Positions 19,584 through 29,556 of a DNA stretch of 64,000 nt are shown here, one piece after another. The position numbers were made by a program, and so were the translations under genes. The notes under the pieces are model-generated. The model had not been told where the DNA came from, did not search any database, and worked only from the letters and a program-made list of their open reading frames with translations. How positions within the stretch are numbered: position 1 is the first letter of the stretch; each line of letters starts with the position of its first letter. This stretch comes from Bifidobacterium angulatum DSM 20098 = JCM 7096 (GTDB lineage: Bacteria; Actinomycetota; Actinomycetes; Actinomycetales; Bifidobacteriaceae). Location of the stretch: NCBI RefSeq assembly GCF_001025155.1, contig NZ_AP012322.1, positions 558,001-622,000 on the forward strand. The letters run 5' to 3'.

Positions 19584-19789
19584 CGGAATATCGCTCCGGG
19601 GCGGCGCCGAGGTGCCAGTCCCAAGCAAGGGATCGCCGGCAGCCTGCTGCCATCCGCATATGGAAGACCCCATAACCCAAGAAAACCGAAGATCGAATAA
19701 CTGAACACGGCAAAACTGAACACAGCAAACGAAAACGTATCATTGTGCCTCGCTGGGGAGCGGGGCGATAAGTCCGAAAGAGGGATGAT
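19584..19789 (+). other. metK leader region with small hairpins and a tandem repeat
   Basis: The 206 bases before metK contain three adjacent short hairpins: GGCGC/GTGCC near 19600-19613, TCCC/GGGA near 19618-19631, and GGCAG/CTGCC near 19636-19649. An A-rich part with the 15-base tandem repeat AACTGAACACRGCAA (19699-19728) follows. A SAM-sensing leader would make sense here, but no known SAM riboswitch core was recognised. Confidence 0.4.
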
Positions 19790-21007
19790 ATGACTGAAAA
19801 GCGACTTATTTCCGCTGAATCCGTAACCGAAGGCCACCCCGACAAGGTGTGCGACCAGATTTCCGACGCCATTCTCGACGACCTGCTGTCGCAGGATCCG
19901 GCGTCTCATGTCGCAGCCGAAGTGAGCGCCGCCACCGGCACCTTCATGGTGTTCGGCGAGGTAAGCTCCGAAGGGTACGTCGATGTACAGGCCAAGGTGC
20001 GCGAGACGCTTCGCCGCATCGGCTACACCAGCTCAGAGGTCGGTCTTGACGCCGATTCCTGCGGTGTGCTGGTCGCGCTTGTTGAGCAGAGCTCCGAGAT
20101 CAACCAGGGGGTGGCGCGTCTGAACGCCGAGCAGGAGTCCGCGGCCAGCCGTGAGGAACGTTATGAGGCGCAGGGCGCCGGCGACCAGGGTGTGATGTTC
20201 GGCTACGCCACGGACGAGACCGACGTGTATATGCCGTTGCCGATCTATTTGGCGCATCGTCTTTCCTACCGTTTGGCGCAGGTTCGCCACGAGGGCATCG
20301 TGCCGCATCTGCGCCCGGATGGCAAGACCCAGGTCACTATCGAATACGACGATGATGATCGGCCGGTGCGTGTGGATACGGTGCTGATCTCCACGCAGCA
20401 TGATCCGGAAGCGTCCCAGGCATGGCTTGCCGGGCAGCTGAAGCAGCATGTGATCGATTCGGTGCTCGACGAGGTACTGGGCGGCAAGGTGCGTCACGAC
20501 GATTACCGCGAACTGGTGAATCCGACCGGCTCCTTCGTGCTCGGCGGCCCTGCTGCGGATGCCGGTCTGACCGGCCGTAAGATCATCGTCGACACCTACG
20601 GCGGTGCGGCGCATCATGGCGGCGGCGCGTTCAGCGGCAAGGATCCGTCCAAGGTGGATCGTTCCGCGGCCTATGCGACCCGTTGGGTGGCCAAGAACAT
20701 CGTGGCCGCCGGTCTGGCGCATCGTGTGGAGGTCCAGGTCGCCTATGCCATCGGCGTGGCCGATCCGGTGAGCGTGAACGTGGAGACTTTCGGCACCGAG
20801 ATTGGCGTGACCCGCGATCAGATTGCGGCGGCTGTGCGCAAGGTGTTCGATCTGCGTCCGGCTGCGATCATCGACGAACTCGACCTGAAGCGTCCGATCT
20901 ACGAGAAGACCGCGGCCTACGGCCATTTTGGACGAATCGATGTCGAATTCCCGTGGGAGCGTCTGAACAAGGTCGATGCGCTCAAGGCGGCCATCGAAGA
21001 AGCCTGA
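19790..21007 (+). CDS. metK: S-adenosylmethionine synthetase
   Basis: 405 residues, the usual length. The N-terminus [26 protein letters not shown] is the classical MetK signature containing the ATP-binding [42 protein letters not shown] and the C-terminal GHFGR are all present. The enzyme makes S-adenosylmethionine from methionine and ATP in the cytoplasm. The start ATG 19790 follows AAAGAGGGATGAT. It is transcribed alone behind a long leader and the rpoZ terminator; priA begins 134 bases downstream. Confidence 0.97.
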   Translation: MTEKRLISAESVTEGHPDKVCDQISDAILDDLLSQDPASHVAAEVSAATGTFMVFGEVSSEGYVDVQAKVRETLRRIGYTSSEVGLDADSCGVLVALVEQSSEINQGVARLNAEQESAASREERYEAQGAGDQGVMFGYATDETDVYMPLPIYLAHRLSYRLAQVRHEGIVPHLRPDGKTQVTIEYDDDDRPVRVDTVLISTQHDPEASQAWLAGQLKQHVIDSVLDEVLGGKVRHDDYRELVNPTGSFVLGGPAADAGLTGRKIIVDTYGGAAHHGGGAFSGKDPSKVDRSAAYATRWVAKNIVAAGLAHRVEVQVAYAIGVADPVSVNVETFGTEIGVTRDQIAAAVRKVFDLRPAAIIDELDLKRPIYEKTAAYGHFGRIDVEFPWERLNKVDALKAAIEEA

Positions 21008-21141
21008 TCAGGTGCGTATGCCGGCGGGCCCGGTCGATTCGCTGAGGGCGAACCGGGCGGACCTGCTTCATAAGGCGGTTGGAATCAGCAAACAGGCATG
21101 ATCCCAGCCGCTTTTCCCGTATGGTGACGTAAGCTGAAACC

Positions 21142-23517
21142 ATGAGTTATGAGGATGCAGAGCAGCTGGCGCTTGACGGGTTGGCCCCCAGCAGGCGCCG
21201 TTCACGCGCATCCAGGCACAGCAAGGCCGAAAGCAAACCGATTGTGCGCGTGGTGCTTGATATCCAGGCGGCGCACTTGGGGCAGACCTTCGACTATCTC
21301 ATCGACGAGAAGGATTCCGCCCAGGCCCAGCCCGGCGCGATGGTGCGCGTGCGGTTCGGCGGGCAGCGTGTGAACGGCATTATCTGGGAGCGAACGGACA
21401 GCAGCGATGTCGCCGCCGCATCATTGCGCTACGTGGAACGCGTGTTCGTCGGGGGAGTGCGCGTATCCGAATCGTTGCGGCGCGATATTGCCGCCATCGC
21501 CGAAGCATACGGCGGTACCCGCGCCAATATTCTGCGCCTGGCGATTCCGCCTCGCGTGGCGAAGGTGGAGAAGGAGCAGCGCTTGGTAGCGCCGTTCCAT
21601 CGCACTGGCGGCATAGTCCAACGATTGGGGCAACCAGCCGGGTCGGCATTCGAACGGTTGGCAGGTTCATACGACGCCGGTATTCGTGATCTACGATCAG
21701 CATTGCACGGCACCGCATTCGCCTCCTTCATCGTCGACCCGTTGCCGGGTATGCGCCGTGCGGCCAGCGCACTGGCATGGATGGCTGCGGAATCGCTGAT
21801 GGCGGGGCATGCCGCGGTGGTGGTGCTTCCGGATGCCCGTGAAACCGATGCCATGATGCGGGAATTGGAAGCGCTTGGCCTGCGGAGGTTCGCAGGCAAT
21901 GGGTCGCAAACCGGTGGCTGGACGGGGGACGTCGCGGTGCTTACCGCAGCATTGCCGCCGGCGGACCGCTACCGGGCATGGCTGGCCATTGCCACAGGCG
22001 CCGTGCAATGCGTGATCGGTACGCGTGCTGCCATGTATGCGCCGGTGGAGGGGCCGGCACTGTTCGCAGTGATGGATGACGCCGCCTACCAACAGGCCGA
22101 CGGCATGGTGCCTTACGCTCAGGCTCGTGGCGTGATGCGTTTGCGCGCCAGACTGCACGGCGGCGTGTTCGTGGCGCTCGCCAATGCTCGTAGCCCGTTA
22201 AGCCAATGGGAAATCGACTGCGGCAAAGGCGGGCGTTATGGCGGCATGGACGCCAGCAGCGCGGTCAGCGGCCCCAGCCGGGCGATACGGCCGCTGCCCA
22301 GCGTGCTGAAGGATGCCTGCCCATGGGTGCGCTGGCTGAACCGTGACGAACTTGTACGTCTTGCCGATCCTTCGATCGGCGCTCGCGTGCCGCATACCGC
22401 AGTCAACAATATTCGTCAGGCGCTGCAATCCGGGCCGGTGCTGTTCTCCATACCGGCCGATGGCGTGGCCGAAGCGTTGAGCTGCGCGAATCCGAAATGC
22501 CTGCGACAGGCTCGCTGCGCCCGCTGCACCGGCCCGTTGCAACGTGTTCGTGGCTCCAATGCGCCGCGCTGCCGGTGGTGCGGGTTCGCCGCACTGAACT
22601 GGACATGCCCGAACTGCCATGGCGAGCGCCTGCGCGTGGTGCATGTCGGAGCGACCGGAACGGCTGAGGAACTGCGAGGCCTGTTCCGTGGCGTTCCGGT
22701 CGTGCTGTCCAGTCCCAGCCAGCCGCACGGTCCGATCGAGACCATCGATAACAGGCCGGTTATCGTCATCGCGACTCCAGGCGCCGAACCACGTGTGCGT
22801 GTCAAGTCCGATGATGAGGGGGATGCGCAGGGCGAATACGCCTCCGTCGCCATTCTCGACGCGTGGAACAGCCTCTACAAGCCCGGATTGGATGCGCGTG
22901 TGGATACGCTTGCCACCTGGATGCGTGTGGCATCGATGTGCGCACCGCGTACCCGTGGCGGTCAGGTGCTGCTTATCGGTGAAACCTATCCGGCCATTGC
23001 GCAATCGCTGATGGTGTGGGATTCCTCCATTCTCGCCGAGCGGGAACTGCAGGAGCGGTGCAGTACCGGTATGCCGCCGGCGGTGTCGGTGGCATGCGTG
23101 TGGGGACGTGACGATGCGGTGCGCACCGCTTTGGAACATATCGGTGTGATTGGCGGCGACATGGAATTATGCCCGGCACCGCAAGGGTCACGACATGGAT
23201 TCGATCAGGGCGCGATCTTCATGAGCCCGCAATCCGGTACCGGAAACGCCGGCGACGGCAACGGCATGGATGAGACGGCTGTGGGCTTCGGCGAGCAATG
23301 GCCGGGACTGCTCGGCCCGGTGCCGATCGCACAGCCGCGCACGTTGAACGCACGCGAATTGGAGGCGACGGCCGATCGTGTCAAAGCCGTGGTGCGTGTA
23401 CCGTATGCGCGTCGCGAGGAATTGGCAAGACGGCTGAAACATGAGGTCGCGCGGCATGTCGCGTCACGGGAGTTCGGCGAACTGCGATTCCAACTCGATC
23501 CGAAGGATCTCATCTAA
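21142..23517 (+). CDS. priA: Primosomal protein N' (PriA), actinobacterial form without helicase motifs
   Basis: 791 residues. The N-terminal 3'-end-binding domain is clear (VRVVLDIQAAHLGQTFDYLI ... PGAMVRVRFGGQRVNGIIWER), as are the paired-cysteine zinc modules in the second half (CANPKCLRQARCARC ... CRWCGF ... CPNC). The helicase core, however, is degenerate: where other PriA proteins have the GSGKT loop and the DEEH box, this one reads VDPLPGMRRAASALAW and MDDAAYQQADG. Actinobacterial PriA homologues are known to lack ATPase/helicase residues and are thought to act only as a loading platform. ATG 21142 follows metK; the HAD gene lies downstream after a hairpin. Confidence 0.88.
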   Translation: MSYEDAEQLALDGLAPSRRRSRASRHSKAESKPIVRVVLDIQAAHLGQTFDYLIDEKDSAQAQPGAMVRVRFGGQRVNGIIWERTDSSDVAAASLRYVERVFVGGVRVSESLRRDIAAIAEAYGGTRANILRLAIPPRVAKVEKEQRLVAPFHRTGGIVQRLGQPAGSAFERLAGSYDAGIRDLRSALHGTAFASFIVDPLPGMRRAASALAWMAAESLMAGHAAVVVLPDARETDAMMRELEALGLRRFAGNGSQTGGWTGDVAVLTAALPPADRYRAWLAIATGAVQCVIGTRAAMYAPVEGPALFAVMDDAAYQQADGMVPYAQARGVMRLRARLHGGVFVALANARSPLSQWEIDCGKGGRYGGMDASSAVSGPSRAIRPLPSVLKDACPWVRWLNRDELVRLADPSIGARVPHTAVNNIRQALQSGPVLFSIPADGVAEALSCANPKCLRQARCARCTGPLQRVRGSNAPRCRWCGFAALNWTCPNCHGERLRVVHVGATGTAEELRGLFRGVPVVLSSPSQPHGPIETIDNRPVIVIATPGAEPRVRVKSDDEGDAQGEYASVAILDAWNSLYKPGLDARVDTLATWMRVASMCAPRTRGGQVLLIGETYPAIAQSLMVWDSSILAERELQERCSTGMPPAVSVACVWGRDDAVRTALEHIGVIGGDMELCPAPQGSRHGFDQGAIFMSPQSGTGNAGDGNGMDETAVGFGEQWPGLLGPVPIAQPRTLNARELEATADRVKAVVRVPYARREELARRLKHEVARHVASREFGELRFQLDPKDLI

Positions 23518-23559
23518 TCGGCTATGATGCGGCTGTGCGGCATAATTGAAGGCGGTGTA

Positions 23560-23592
23560 TGGCTCCCCGGAGCGGGCGTGCGCGGGGAGCCA
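23560..23592 (+). terminator. Hairpin after priA
   Basis: TGGCTCCCCG (23560-23569) pairs with CGGGGAGCCA (23583-23592), with a 13-base loop. No T-run follows. It is a possible weak terminator between priA and the HAD gene. Confidence 0.5.
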
Positions 23593-23628
23593 TGCCGATA
23601 GGAACGAAAGCCACGAGGCAAGGAGCGG

Positions 23629-24336
23629 ATGATGAAAGGTTGGCCCGGAGAGCCCGACATGGAATATGACACGATGATGGCGCAAGGCGAAGCTGCCGCG
23701 AATGCGGGCAAGCCGATTACCGATGTGATTTTCGACTTCGGCAATGTGCTGCTGTACTGGGATCCTGCGGCGGTGCTGATTCCCCGCTACAGCGCGGCGA
23801 CCATCGAACAGTTCCTCGACAACGACATTTCGGGTTTCTACGACGCCAACGACCGTATGGATGCCGGTGCCACGCCACAGGAGGGCATTGCCTGGATGCG
23901 CCGGACCCATGGCGATAAATGGGCCGACATTCTTGCATACTATTTGGAGAATTTCGAGGATTCCCTGACAGGTGTCGTGCCAGGCGCCCGTGTGCTGCTC
24001 AATGATCTGAAGGCGGCCGGCATCGGTGTGTGGGGACTGTCGAACTGGGAGAAGGAGCTGTTCCCGATCGCGGAGCGCACCACGCCGATCCTGCGACAGT
24101 TGGACGGCAAAGTGGTATCGGGGTATGTGCGTCTTCGCAAGCCAGACAGCGCGATCTACAGAAAGGCGCTTGAGGAGTTCGGCATCGGCGCTCAAGGTGC
24201 GGTGTTCGTGGACGACAAGGCGATGAACATCGTGGGCGCGAATGCCGTAGGCATCCGTGGCATCCGGTTCCGTGACCCGGTGAAGCTGCGCGAGCTGCTT
24301 ATCTCGAACGGCGTCGGCATCCCCGACGTCCAATAG
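23629..24336 (+). CDS. HAD-family hydrolase (subclass IA)
   Basis: 235 residues. HAD motif I is [14 protein letters not shown] (both catalytic Asp present), motif II is GLSNW, motif III has [15 protein letters not shown], and motif IV is [17 protein letters not shown]. The helical cap lies between motifs I and II, as in subclass IA phosphatases/dehalogenases. Substrate cannot be told. AAGGAG sits right before two consecutive ATG codons (23629 and 23632), so either may be used. It is 29 bases upstream of fmt and probably co-transcribed with it. Confidence 0.85.
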   Translation: MMKGWPGEPDMEYDTMMAQGEAAANAGKPITDVIFDFGNVLLYWDPAAVLIPRYSAATIEQFLDNDISGFYDANDRMDAGATPQEGIAWMRRTHGDKWADILAYYLENFEDSLTGVVPGARVLLNDLKAAGIGVWGLSNWEKELFPIAERTTPILRQLDGKVVSGYVRLRKPDSAIYRKALEEFGIGAQGAVFVDDKAMNIVGANAVGIRGIRFRDPVKLRELLISNGVGIPDVQ

Positions 24337-24365
24337 CTGTATCGGAAAGGAATCAAGGAGGCATC

Positions 24366-25334
24366 ATGACATTGAGACTGCTGTTTGCGGGAACCCCCGA
24401 CGTTGCCGTGCCGTCGCTGCGCGCATTCGCCGCTGATCCGCGTTTCGAGGTGGTGGGCGTACTCACCCGCCCGGACGCGCCTACCGGCCGTGGCCGCAAG
24501 CTTGCACCGAGCCCGGTGAAGGCCGCCGCCGTCGAACTCGGGATCCCTGTATTCACCGACAAGCCGCGCAGCCAGGAATTCCTTGATGCGCTCGCCGGTG
24601 TGCAGGCCGATATCGCGGCGGTGATCGCCTACGGCAATATTCTGCCCAAAGCTGTGCTTGACGCGGTGCCGTTAGGCTGGTACAACCTGCATTTTTCCAA
24701 TTTGCCGAAGTGGCGTGGCGCAGCCCCCGTGCAGCGTGCCATTTGGGCCGGCGATGCCACTACCGGCGCGGACGTGTTCAAAGTGGGGGAGGGATTGGAC
24801 GACGGCCCGGTGATCGCTTCGATGAGCGTTGCGCTGACCGGCCGGGAAACCTCCGGCGAGCTGCTTGATCGTTTGGCGCTCGAAGGCGCGCCGATGTATG
24901 TGGATGCGTTGGCCAGGGTCGGCGACGGCACCGCACGATTCGTTCCGCAAGCCCATGAGCAGGCCGAATACGCGCATAAGATCAGCGTTGAGGATGCGCA
25001 TGTTGCGGTACATGATGCGGTCGAGTCGATCGACCGTCAGATTCGGGCATGCACCCCCAATCCGGGTGCCTGGATGAACCTGCATGCTTCCGGCGACGCG
25101 TCCGAGTCGATTACGCTGCATGTGCTGCGTGCGCAGCCTGCGGATATGCAGCGCCCCAATGTGCCGTCGGCGTTGGAGCCGGGCAGGCTGCTGACAGGCA
25201 AGAAGAACGTATGGATGGGTACCGGCAGTACGCCGTTGGAACTGCTCGAGGTCAAGGCCCAGGGCAAGAAGGCCATGCGTGCCGCCGACTGGGCGCGTGG
25301 CGCGCGTCTGGCCGACGACGCCTATCTTGGCTAA
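24366..25334 (+). CDS. fmt: Methionyl-tRNA formyltransferase
   Basis: 322 residues. The Rossmann N-terminal domain begins [16 protein letters not shown] and contains the loop [19 protein letters not shown]. The formyl-transfer site lies in [20 protein letters not shown] with downstream DDGPVI, and the C-terminal OB-like domain binds initiator tRNA. The enzyme formylates Met-tRNAi using 10-formyltetrahydrofolate and so pairs functionally with the peptide deformylase at 60269. ATG 24366 has the strong site AAGGAGGCATC. A perfect 17-bp hairpin after the gene ends transcription before the convergent serB. Confidence 0.96.
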   Translation: MTLRLLFAGTPDVAVPSLRAFAADPRFEVVGVLTRPDAPTGRGRKLAPSPVKAAAVELGIPVFTDKPRSQEFLDALAGVQADIAAVIAYGNILPKAVLDAVPLGWYNLHFSNLPKWRGAAPVQRAIWAGDATTGADVFKVGEGLDDGPVIASMSVALTGRETSGELLDRLALEGAPMYVDALARVGDGTARFVPQAHEQAEYAHKISVEDAHVAVHDAVESIDRQIRACTPNPGAWMNLHASGDASESITLHVLRAQPADMQRPNVPSALEPGRLLTGKKNVWMGTGSTPLELLEVKAQGKKAMRAADWARGARLADDAYLG

Positions 25335-25382
25335 GGTCGCCGATTCGTTCACCCCAGCAGGCGCTTCTACGCGTTCCGTATC

Positions 25383-25427
25383 GTGTTCGGCCGGCGGTCA
25401 GGCAATGCCGGACCGCCGGCCGAACAC
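25383..25427. terminator. Bidirectional hairpin between fmt and serB
   Basis: GTGTTCGGCCGGCGGTC (25383-25399) pairs perfectly with its complement at 25411-25427 across 11 bases. It sits between convergent genes and can serve both. Confidence 0.75.
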
Positions 25428-25468
25428 AATAGAGGCGTCAGGCGTGGCCTGGGATGGTAGACCAGCGT

Positions 25469-26149
25469 TTATCGGAGAAAATCAAGCACCAGACGCAGGT
25501 CGCGCGTGGTAATCGCAGCGGGAGCCGCGTCGCGCGTCTTGGGTTTGGCGCAGAACGCGATGCCAAGACCGGCCTCCATGATCATTGGGATGTCGTTCGC
25601 CCCGTCGCCCATGGCCACGGTCTGGCTCATCGGCAATCCCAGCTCGTCCGCCCACGCATGCAGGGAATCCAGCTTCACCTGTTTGGTCACGATCTCACCC
25701 AGCACATTGCCGGTCAGCAGGCCGTCGCGGACCTCCAAACGGTTCGCCAGCCGATAGTCGATATGCGCATCGTCCGCCAAACGGTCCACCACTTCGTGGA
25801 AACCGCCCGATACCACGCCGACATGCCATCCATGAGCGTGCAACGTATCGATGAGCTCGTGGGCGCCATTGGTGAAATGAATACGCTGGTACACCTCGTC
25901 GAATACGCGAACCGGCAGCCCCTTCAGCAATGCCACGCGCGCACGCAACGCCTCGCGAAAATCCAATTCGCCGCGCATCGCACGCTCGGTCACCGCGGCG
26001 ATGCGTTCGCCGCAACCTGCGGCCTCACCCAATTCGTCGATCACTTCCTCGTCGATCAACGTGGAATCGACATCCATCACCAATAGGCCTGGGCGGCTCA
26101 GCGATGGCGCGTCGGATACGGTACGAACGGGTGAAACGGGTGCAGTCAT
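25469..26149 (-). CDS. serB: Phosphoserine phosphatase
   Basis: 226 residues. HAD motif I reads GLLVMDVDSTLIDEEVIDELG (D26 and D28 catalytic), motif II is VVSGGFHEVV, and the magnesium motif is MGDGANDIPMI near residue 190. These, and the substrate-recognition Glu of the DEEVIDE segment, identify SerB, which releases serine from phosphoserine. ATG 26149 was taken because the protein then starts shortly before motif I; the open frame continues upstream over non-homologous sequence that overlaps the arc promoter region. The N-terminal ACT domains of longer SerB proteins are absent. It is convergent with fmt and divergent from arc. Confidence 0.92.
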   Translation of the reverse strand: MTAPVSPVRTVSDAPSLSRPGLLVMDVDSTLIDEEVIDELGEAAGCGERIAAVTERAMRGELDFREALRARVALLKGLPVRVFDEVYQRIHFTNGAHELIDTLHAHGWHVGVVSGGFHEVVDRLADDAHIDYRLANRLEVRDGLLTGNVLGEIVTKQVKLDSLHAWADELGLPMSQTVAMGDGANDIPMIMEAGLGIAFCAKPKTRDAAPAAITTRDLRLVLDFLR

Positions 26150-26285
26150 GCTTTCGATTGTGGAAAAACGCTGGGACAAACACGGGTGGAGAACGACTGA
26201 AGGCCTTACTGTAGAGAACTGTAGAGAGCAGCGGATGCAACGACTCATGGCAGGCGGTGCTGGCATTTGACGGAAAGGTGTGCTC

Positions 26286-27857
26286 ATGGTTGAACGGAAT
26301 GCGGATGCTCCACGCGAATCCGCCGAAGCGCTCGCGCAGGCGAACGACCAGCTGATGGCCAAGAACCATGCGTTGGCCGAGGCGCTGAATCGTGCGGGCA
26401 AGGAGCTGAACAAGGCCCGCGCCCAGCTCGCCCAGCTTGCCCAGCCGCCCATGACCTTCGCCACCATGGTGCGTGTCGATTCATGCCGTACCGACGAATA
26501 CGGCGTTCAGCATGCTTCCGCCGAGGTGATCGCCGGCACGCGACGTATGATCGTGCCGGTCGCGGCCAACTTCAATGCGGCGCGTTTGGCGGCCGGCAGT
26601 ACCGTGCTCTTGAACGAGTCGATGGTGGTGGTCGATCAGCGCGGAGCCGATACCGTGGGCATGGTACGTACCATCGCCCAGGTGTTCGATGACGGTAGAC
26701 TGCTCGTCTCCGATGCCAGCGGCTCCCTGAGCGTGGTGCGCCGCTCCTCCGAATTGGCCGTGATGCACTTGGCCAACGGCCAGCGTGTCGTTGTGGATCC
26801 ATCTGCGCGCCTGGCGGTGGCGGTGCTGCCTCAGGAGGATGATCTCGACCTGGTGCTTGAAGAGGTGCCGGATGTCACGTTCGCGGACATCGGCGGCCTT
26901 GACAGCCAGATCGAGCGTATCCGCGATGCGGTGCAACTGCCGTTCACGCATCGGGAGCTGTTCAACCGCTACCATCTGCGTGCGCCGAAGGGCGTGCTGT
27001 TGTACGGGCCTCCGGGCAACGGCAAGACGCTGATCGCCAAAGCCGTGGCGCATGCGTTGGCCGAGGAATCCGGTGCGGGCGGCGGCGTGTTCCTCTCCGT
27101 CAAGGGGCCGGAGCTCTTGAACAAATATGTGGGCGAATCGGAACGCCTGATTCGTCTGATCTTTGCGCGAGCCCGCGAACGTGCGGCGGACGGCCGCCCG
27201 GTGGTGGTGTTCATCGACGAAATGGATTCGCTGCTGCGAACACGCGGATCTGGTGTCTCGTCCGATGTGGAGACCACGATCGTGCCGCAGTTCCTCACCG
27301 AGCTTGACGGCGTGGAATCCTTGGACAACGTAATGGTGATCGGCGCCTCGAACCGTGTGGACATGATCGATCCGGCCGTATTGCGTGCCGGACGGTTGGA
27401 CGTGAAGATTCGCATCGACAGGCCATCCGCGGAATCGGCGGTGGCGATCGTACGGCACTACCTTACCGACGATCTGCCATTGCAGCAGGGAATGGATGCC
27501 TCCGCGCTCGCCAGCGTTCTCGTGCACGATATCATGTCCAGAACATTGCGACGCCAGCTTGCGGAGGTGCGTGACATGAACGGGCATTGGCGAGGTCTGT
27601 TCCTTGCCGATGTGGTGTCCGGCGCAAGTCTGAAGAACATCGTCGATCGAGCCAAGACACGTGCGGTCAAAGCCTCGATCGGTACGGGCAGGCAGGTTGC
27701 GCTGAACGCCGATCTGCTCGCCTTGGCGGTCGAGGACGAATTCGCCGAAACCCGCGATTCGCTGCTGGACAGCGACCCGGAGCAGTGGAGCCGCGTCAAC
27801 GGGTTCGAAACGGGAAGCATCGTCGCCATCCGCCCCGTTGCCGCGCAAACGGAATGA
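26286..27857 (+). CDS. arc: AAA ATPase ARC/Mpa (proteasome-associated ATPase)
   Basis: 523 residues. An N-terminal coiled coil (about 10-50: EALAQANDQLMAKNHALAEA) that binds Pup is followed by two OB-fold domains and the AAA module. That module has Walker A YGPPGNGKT (240-248), Walker B FIDEMD (309-314), the GASNRVD sensor and the RAGRLD arginine finger. Mpa/ARC unfolds pupylated proteins; in mycobacteria it feeds the 20S proteasome through a C-terminal GQYL motif. Here the C-terminus is IRPVAAQTE, so the docking motif is missing, consistent with the lack of prcBA nearby. ATG 26286 follows GGAAAGG; GTG 26280 is in frame. It is the first gene of the pupylation locus, 44 bases before dop. Confidence 0.93.
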   Translation: MVERNADAPRESAEALAQANDQLMAKNHALAEALNRAGKELNKARAQLAQLAQPPMTFATMVRVDSCRTDEYGVQHASAEVIAGTRRMIVPVAANFNAARLAAGSTVLLNESMVVVDQRGADTVGMVRTIAQVFDDGRLLVSDASGSLSVVRRSSELAVMHLANGQRVVVDPSARLAVAVLPQEDDLDLVLEEVPDVTFADIGGLDSQIERIRDAVQLPFTHRELFNRYHLRAPKGVLLYGPPGNGKTLIAKAVAHALAEESGAGGGVFLSVKGPELLNKYVGESERLIRLIFARARERAADGRPVVVFIDEMDSLLRTRGSGVSSDVETTIVPQFLTELDGVESLDNVMVIGASNRVDMIDPAVLRAGRLDVKIRIDRPSAESAVAIVRHYLTDDLPLQQGMDASALASVLVHDIMSRTLRRQLAEVRDMNGHWRGLFLADVVSGASLKNIVDRAKTRAVKASIGTGRQVALNADLLALAVEDEFAETRDSLLDSDPEQWSRVNGFETGSIVAIRPVAAQTE

Positions 27858-27901
27858 CGCGTGCAGCAGGTGGAACCAAACATAAGCCAGGAGGAACGAC
27901 T

Positions 27902-29545
27902 ATGAGTGTGTTGCGTGTGATGGGCACGGAAACGGAGTACGCGGTCTCGCAGGCCGGCACGTCGCATTACCAGCCCGTGCAATTGTCATTCGACGTGGTG
28001 GGGGCCGCGGCCAGCGCCGAACAACGGCATATCCGCTGGGATTACCGGCAGGAGGACCCGGTCAACGATGCGCGCGGCACACGTCTCGATCGAGCCGCGG
28101 CCAGACCGGATATGCTTACCGACGCCCCGCAGCTCAATATCACCAATGTCATCGCTCCCAACGGCGGGCGCATCTACGTCGACCACGCGCACCCGGAATA
28201 TTCCGCGCCGGAAACCATCGACCCGTTCGAAACCGTGGCCTACGACCATGCCGGCGACCGGCTCATGCTTGCCGCCGCCCGCCAGGCCAGCCACATCACC
28301 GGCCATACAGTAGTGCTGCATCGCAATAATGTCGACGGCAAAGGCGCCAGCTGGGGCACGCATGAGAACTATATGATGCGCCGATCCGTACCGTTCGACG
28401 ATGTGGCGGGGCTGATGACCGCCCATTTCGTCTCACGTCAGATCTGGGCCGGGTCGGGGCGCGTCGGCATAGGCGAGCACAGTGAGACCGCAGGGTATCA
28501 GCTCAGCCAACGTGCCGACTACATTCACGCCAAAATCGGCCTGCAAACGACGTTCGACCGTCCCATCATCAACACGCGCGACGAATCGCATTCCACCGGC
28601 GAATACCGCAGGCTCCATGTGATCGTGGGCGATGCCAATCGCATGGAGACGCCGCAGGCGCTCAAACTCGGTGCCACCAGCATGCTGCTGTGGGCGCTTG
28701 AGCATGCCGAAGAGGCGGACTTCGACATGCGCGGGCTTATCGAGGGGCTGCGTCTTGCCGATCCGGTCGGAGCCATGCACACGGTATCGCATGATCTGAG
28801 CCTGAACGCCGAACTCGCCTTGGAACAGGGCGGAACCACCACCGCATGGCAGATGCAGGTGCGGTTGCGGGCCGCAGTATATGCGGTAGCGGCGATCGTG
28901 CTCGGCACCGACACCGCGGGCGAACCGGCATGGGAGGACCGCCAGACGCGCAATATCATGGCCATGTGGGGGCAGGCGCTCTCCGATACTGCTGCGATCC
29001 GCCACGCCAGCGCAGGCGAGCGTCTCGCCATGCGCGATGAGGCCGGGCGCATCGAATGGCTGCTCAAATGGCAGCTGTTGGAAAAGATGCGGCGCAGGCT
29101 CGGCAACGCCGCATGGAACGATCCACGATTGGCGGCCATCGACCTGAGCTGGGCGGCGCTCGATCCGGTTCGCTCCATCTACACCAAGGTCGAATCGCAA
29201 ACCGAACGCATGGTCACCGACCAGCAGCTCGACCAAGCCGCATCCGCGGCGCCGCAGACCACGCGTGCCTGGCTGCGTGCCGAACTCGTGAGGCGTTTCC
29301 CTGCCGAGATCGTGGCGGCCAGTTGGTCGCATATCACCGTGCGTACGGCGGATTCGCTGCGTAACGAGCTTGATGCGACATATGGCAATGCCTCGGCCGC
29401 GCAGTCCACGGGGTTCAGGCAATGTGATCTGGTTTCCCTCGACATGTCCGATCCGCTGCGCTTTACGCAGGCTGAAACCGCGCAGCTGCTGGAACAGGCG
29501 AATAGCGCGGCTCAGGCGCTCGATGCAATCGCCGGGCGTAGTTAG
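27902..29545 (+). CDS. dop: Depupylase / deamidase of Pup
   Basis: 547 residues of the glutamine-synthetase-like carboxylate-amine ligase fold. The N-terminal metal/ATP motif is RVMGTETEYAVS, followed by the Dop-specific loop region rich in Arg and Asp (RLDRAAARPDM), YVDHAHPEYSAPE, GKGASWGTHENYMMRR and INTRDESHS. Dop removes Pup from proteins and, in species whose Pup ends in Gln, deamidates it first. The Pup encoded here ends in Glu, so only the depupylase role is needed. ATG 27902 follows AGGAGGAACGAC. It is co-directional with arc and the IMPase-like gene (11-base gap). Confidence 0.93.
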   Translation: MSVLRVMGTETEYAVSQAGTSHYQPVQLSFDVVGAAASAEQRHIRWDYRQEDPVNDARGTRLDRAAARPDMLTDAPQLNITNVIAPNGGRIYVDHAHPEYSAPETIDPFETVAYDHAGDRLMLAAARQASHITGHTVVLHRNNVDGKGASWGTHENYMMRRSVPFDDVAGLMTAHFVSRQIWAGSGRVGIGEHSETAGYQLSQRADYIHAKIGLQTTFDRPIINTRDESHSTGEYRRLHVIVGDANRMETPQALKLGATSMLLWALEHAEEADFDMRGLIEGLRLADPVGAMHTVSHDLSLNAELALEQGGTTTAWQMQVRLRAAVYAVAAIVLGTDTAGEPAWEDRQTRNIMAMWGQALSDTAAIRHASAGERLAMRDEAGRIEWLLKWQLLEKMRRRLGNAAWNDPRLAAIDLSWAALDPVRSIYTKVESQTERMVTDQQLDQAASAAPQTTRAWLRAELVRRFPAEIVAASWSHITVRTADSLRNELDATYGNASAAQSTGFRQCDLVSLDMSDPLRFTQAETAQLLEQANSAAQALDAIAGRS

Positions 29546-29556
29546 AATGAGACACT

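Noticed and set aside
19584-19789. SAM riboswitch before metK
   Set aside because: Hairpins are present, but I could not identify the conserved core of a known SAM aptamer; kept only as a structured leader.
27587-27901. A longer Dop starting inside arc at 27587
   Set aside because: It overlaps arc in another frame; AGGAGG directly precedes ATG 27902, which gives the standard MSVLRVMGTETEY start.
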